From NCBI RefSeq assembly GCF_000374845.1, contig NZ_KB895415.1, positions 434,001 to 498,000 of the forward strand: DNA of 64,000 nucleotides. Reading direction: 5' to 3'. Below, piece after piece: positions 63,186-64,000 of the stretch. The notes under the pieces were generated by a model. That model saw only the letters and a program-made list of their open reading frames with translations, ran no database searches and had not been told where the DNA came from. Both the position numbers and the translations under genes were made by a program. The stretch is from Paenibacillus terrigena DSM 21567 (lineage in GTDB: Bacteria > Bacillota > Bacilli > Paenibacillales > Paenibacillaceae). Every line of letters starts with the position of its first letter. The first letter of the stretch is position 1.

Positions 63186-64000
63186 CTATTCTAACAACCA
63201 TTGTTCAAAGCGCACTTGCACTTTATCGAAATTTGCAATCCAGTAAGAATCATCCGCCGCAATTTGTTGTTTTTGCAGTTCAGGTGTGACCCCAAGACGT
63301 TTTTTATCTGCATCGGACAATTTATCAATCGCCTTTTGATTCGCAGGCGCATAATCGGCGTTTTTACCATAATCCACTTGGACATCCAGCGAAGTTGCAA
63401 ATGCGATAAATTTCATCGCAAGGTCTTTATTTTTCGTTCCTTTCGGAATCACCCACCCCAAGTAGGAGCGGAATGCATTCTCATAGGTGAATTCTATCGG
63501 CGTTCCCTTCCTCTTCTGATCCGTTAGCGCGCCGTCATAGCCCGTAGCGATAGCTGCTGTTCCATTCGTTAACAGCTCCGGTACTTGCGCTCCACTCGTC
63601 CACCAGGTCTTGAAATCGCTCTTGATTTCATCTAACTTCTTGAACGCACGATCTACATCAAGCGGATACAATTTGTCTAGGGTTACACCATCAGCAAGGA
63701 GCGCCATTTCAATCGTTGGAGCCGGAAATTTATAAGCGGAGCGTCCGCCTGGAAATTTCTTTAAGTCCCAAAAATCCGCCCATGTCTTCGGCGCATGTGC
63801 AGCGTCAATTTTTTCGGAATTCCAGCTCAAGACGGTAGCAAAAGAATCAGAAGCAATGAAATTAGCAGTCGCCGTCTGATCGTTATAACCTTCTTTACTG
63901 ATCAAGTTGTAGTCTAAAGGTTCGAACAAACCTTGTTGACCTGCTAATTTCCCGTAGAAGGAATCCACGTTCACAACATCCCACGTGACATTCCCGCTAT
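63186..64000 (-). CDS. Polyamine-type ABC substrate-binding protein, partial (cut by right edge)
   Basis: The C-terminal ~270 residues of a PotD-like extracellular binding protein. In-frame coding continues to the window edge (GNVTWDVVNVDSFYGKLAG), so the N-terminus and signal are missing. Features include PKTWADFWDLKKFPGGRSAY, AIATGYDGALTD and the end VQVRFEQWLLE. First gene seen of a transcript with the aldehyde dehydrogenase and amine oxidase, implying uptake of an amine that these enzymes oxidise. Confidence 0.87.
   Translation of the reverse strand, partial: SGNVTWDVVNVDSFYGKLAGQQGLFEPLDYNLISKEGYNDQTATANFIASDSFATVLSWNSEKIDAAHAPKTWADFWDLKKFPGGRSAYKFPAPTIEMALLADGVTLDKLYPLDVDRAFKKLDEIKSDFKTWWTSGAQVPELLTNGTAAIATGYDGALTDQKRKGTPIEFTYENAFRSYLGWVIPKGTKNKDLAMKFIAFATSLDVQVDYGKNADYAPANQKAIDKLSDADKKRLGVTPELQKQQIAADDSYWIANFDKVQVRFEQWLLE

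Overview
The window looks like chromosomal DNA from a Paenibacillus-type Firmicute. Signs are strong AGGAGG ribosome-binding sites, LplB/LplC-type sugar permeases with DUF3502-type binding lipoproteins, large membrane-anchored AraC sensors, a YesM/YesN two-component pair, S-layer homology (SLH) domains and a dense set of carbohydrate-use operons. This assignment is inferred from gene content, not from a search. No tRNA, rRNA, CRISPR array or intact transposase was seen.

Layout. 1-2524: YesN/YesM-type regulator (cut by the left edge) and kinase. 2693-5808: ribokinase and nucleoside hydrolase, divergent from a LacI regulator that has no ordinary start codon; palindromic operators lie between them. 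5909-8178: ROK regulator and MFS exporter/importer. 8499-14422: AraC sensor 1 and sugar ABC operon A. 14646-18055: dockerin remnant, a Gfo/Idh-ThuA-Gfo/Idh operon under a 25-bp palindromic operator, and an AraC remnant. 18160-34510: a polysaccharide locus with a secreted beta-helix protein (GH141-like) and an SLH protein on one side, AraC sensor 2 in the middle, and on the other side ABC operon D, an unrecognised 740-residue protein and an oxidoreductase. 34625-41499: GH35 beta-galactosidase with a non-phosphorylative L-fucose-type pathway, including a lactonase gene destroyed by an internal deletion. 42132-48194: AraC sensor 3 and ABC operon C. 48384-51437: type III polyketide synthase, methyltransferase and flavoprotein. 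51661-55555: aldo/keto reductase, SDR and an ABC-F ATPase preceded by two small ORFs and a terminator. 55736-59358: two Gfo/Idh oxidoreductases, a 206-bp inverted-repeat element, an AraC regulator and a YkvA protein. 59121-64000: truncated GAF-like ORF, Tat-type amine oxidase, aldehyde dehydrogenase and a polyamine-type binding protein cut by the right edge.

How it fits together. Three sensor-transporter modules probably detect and import different plant oligosaccharides, which cytoplasmic glycosidases and oxidoreductases then break down. The promoters of ABC operon A and of the GH35/fucose operon, 27 kb apart, are nearly identical over about 105 bp, so sensor 1 probably drives both. The best candidates for undescribed biology are the two-small-ORF leader of the ABC-F gene, the two unrecognised (alpha/alpha)-barrel-like proteins, the LacI gene with an ATC start, and the structured repeat at 57845-58050.
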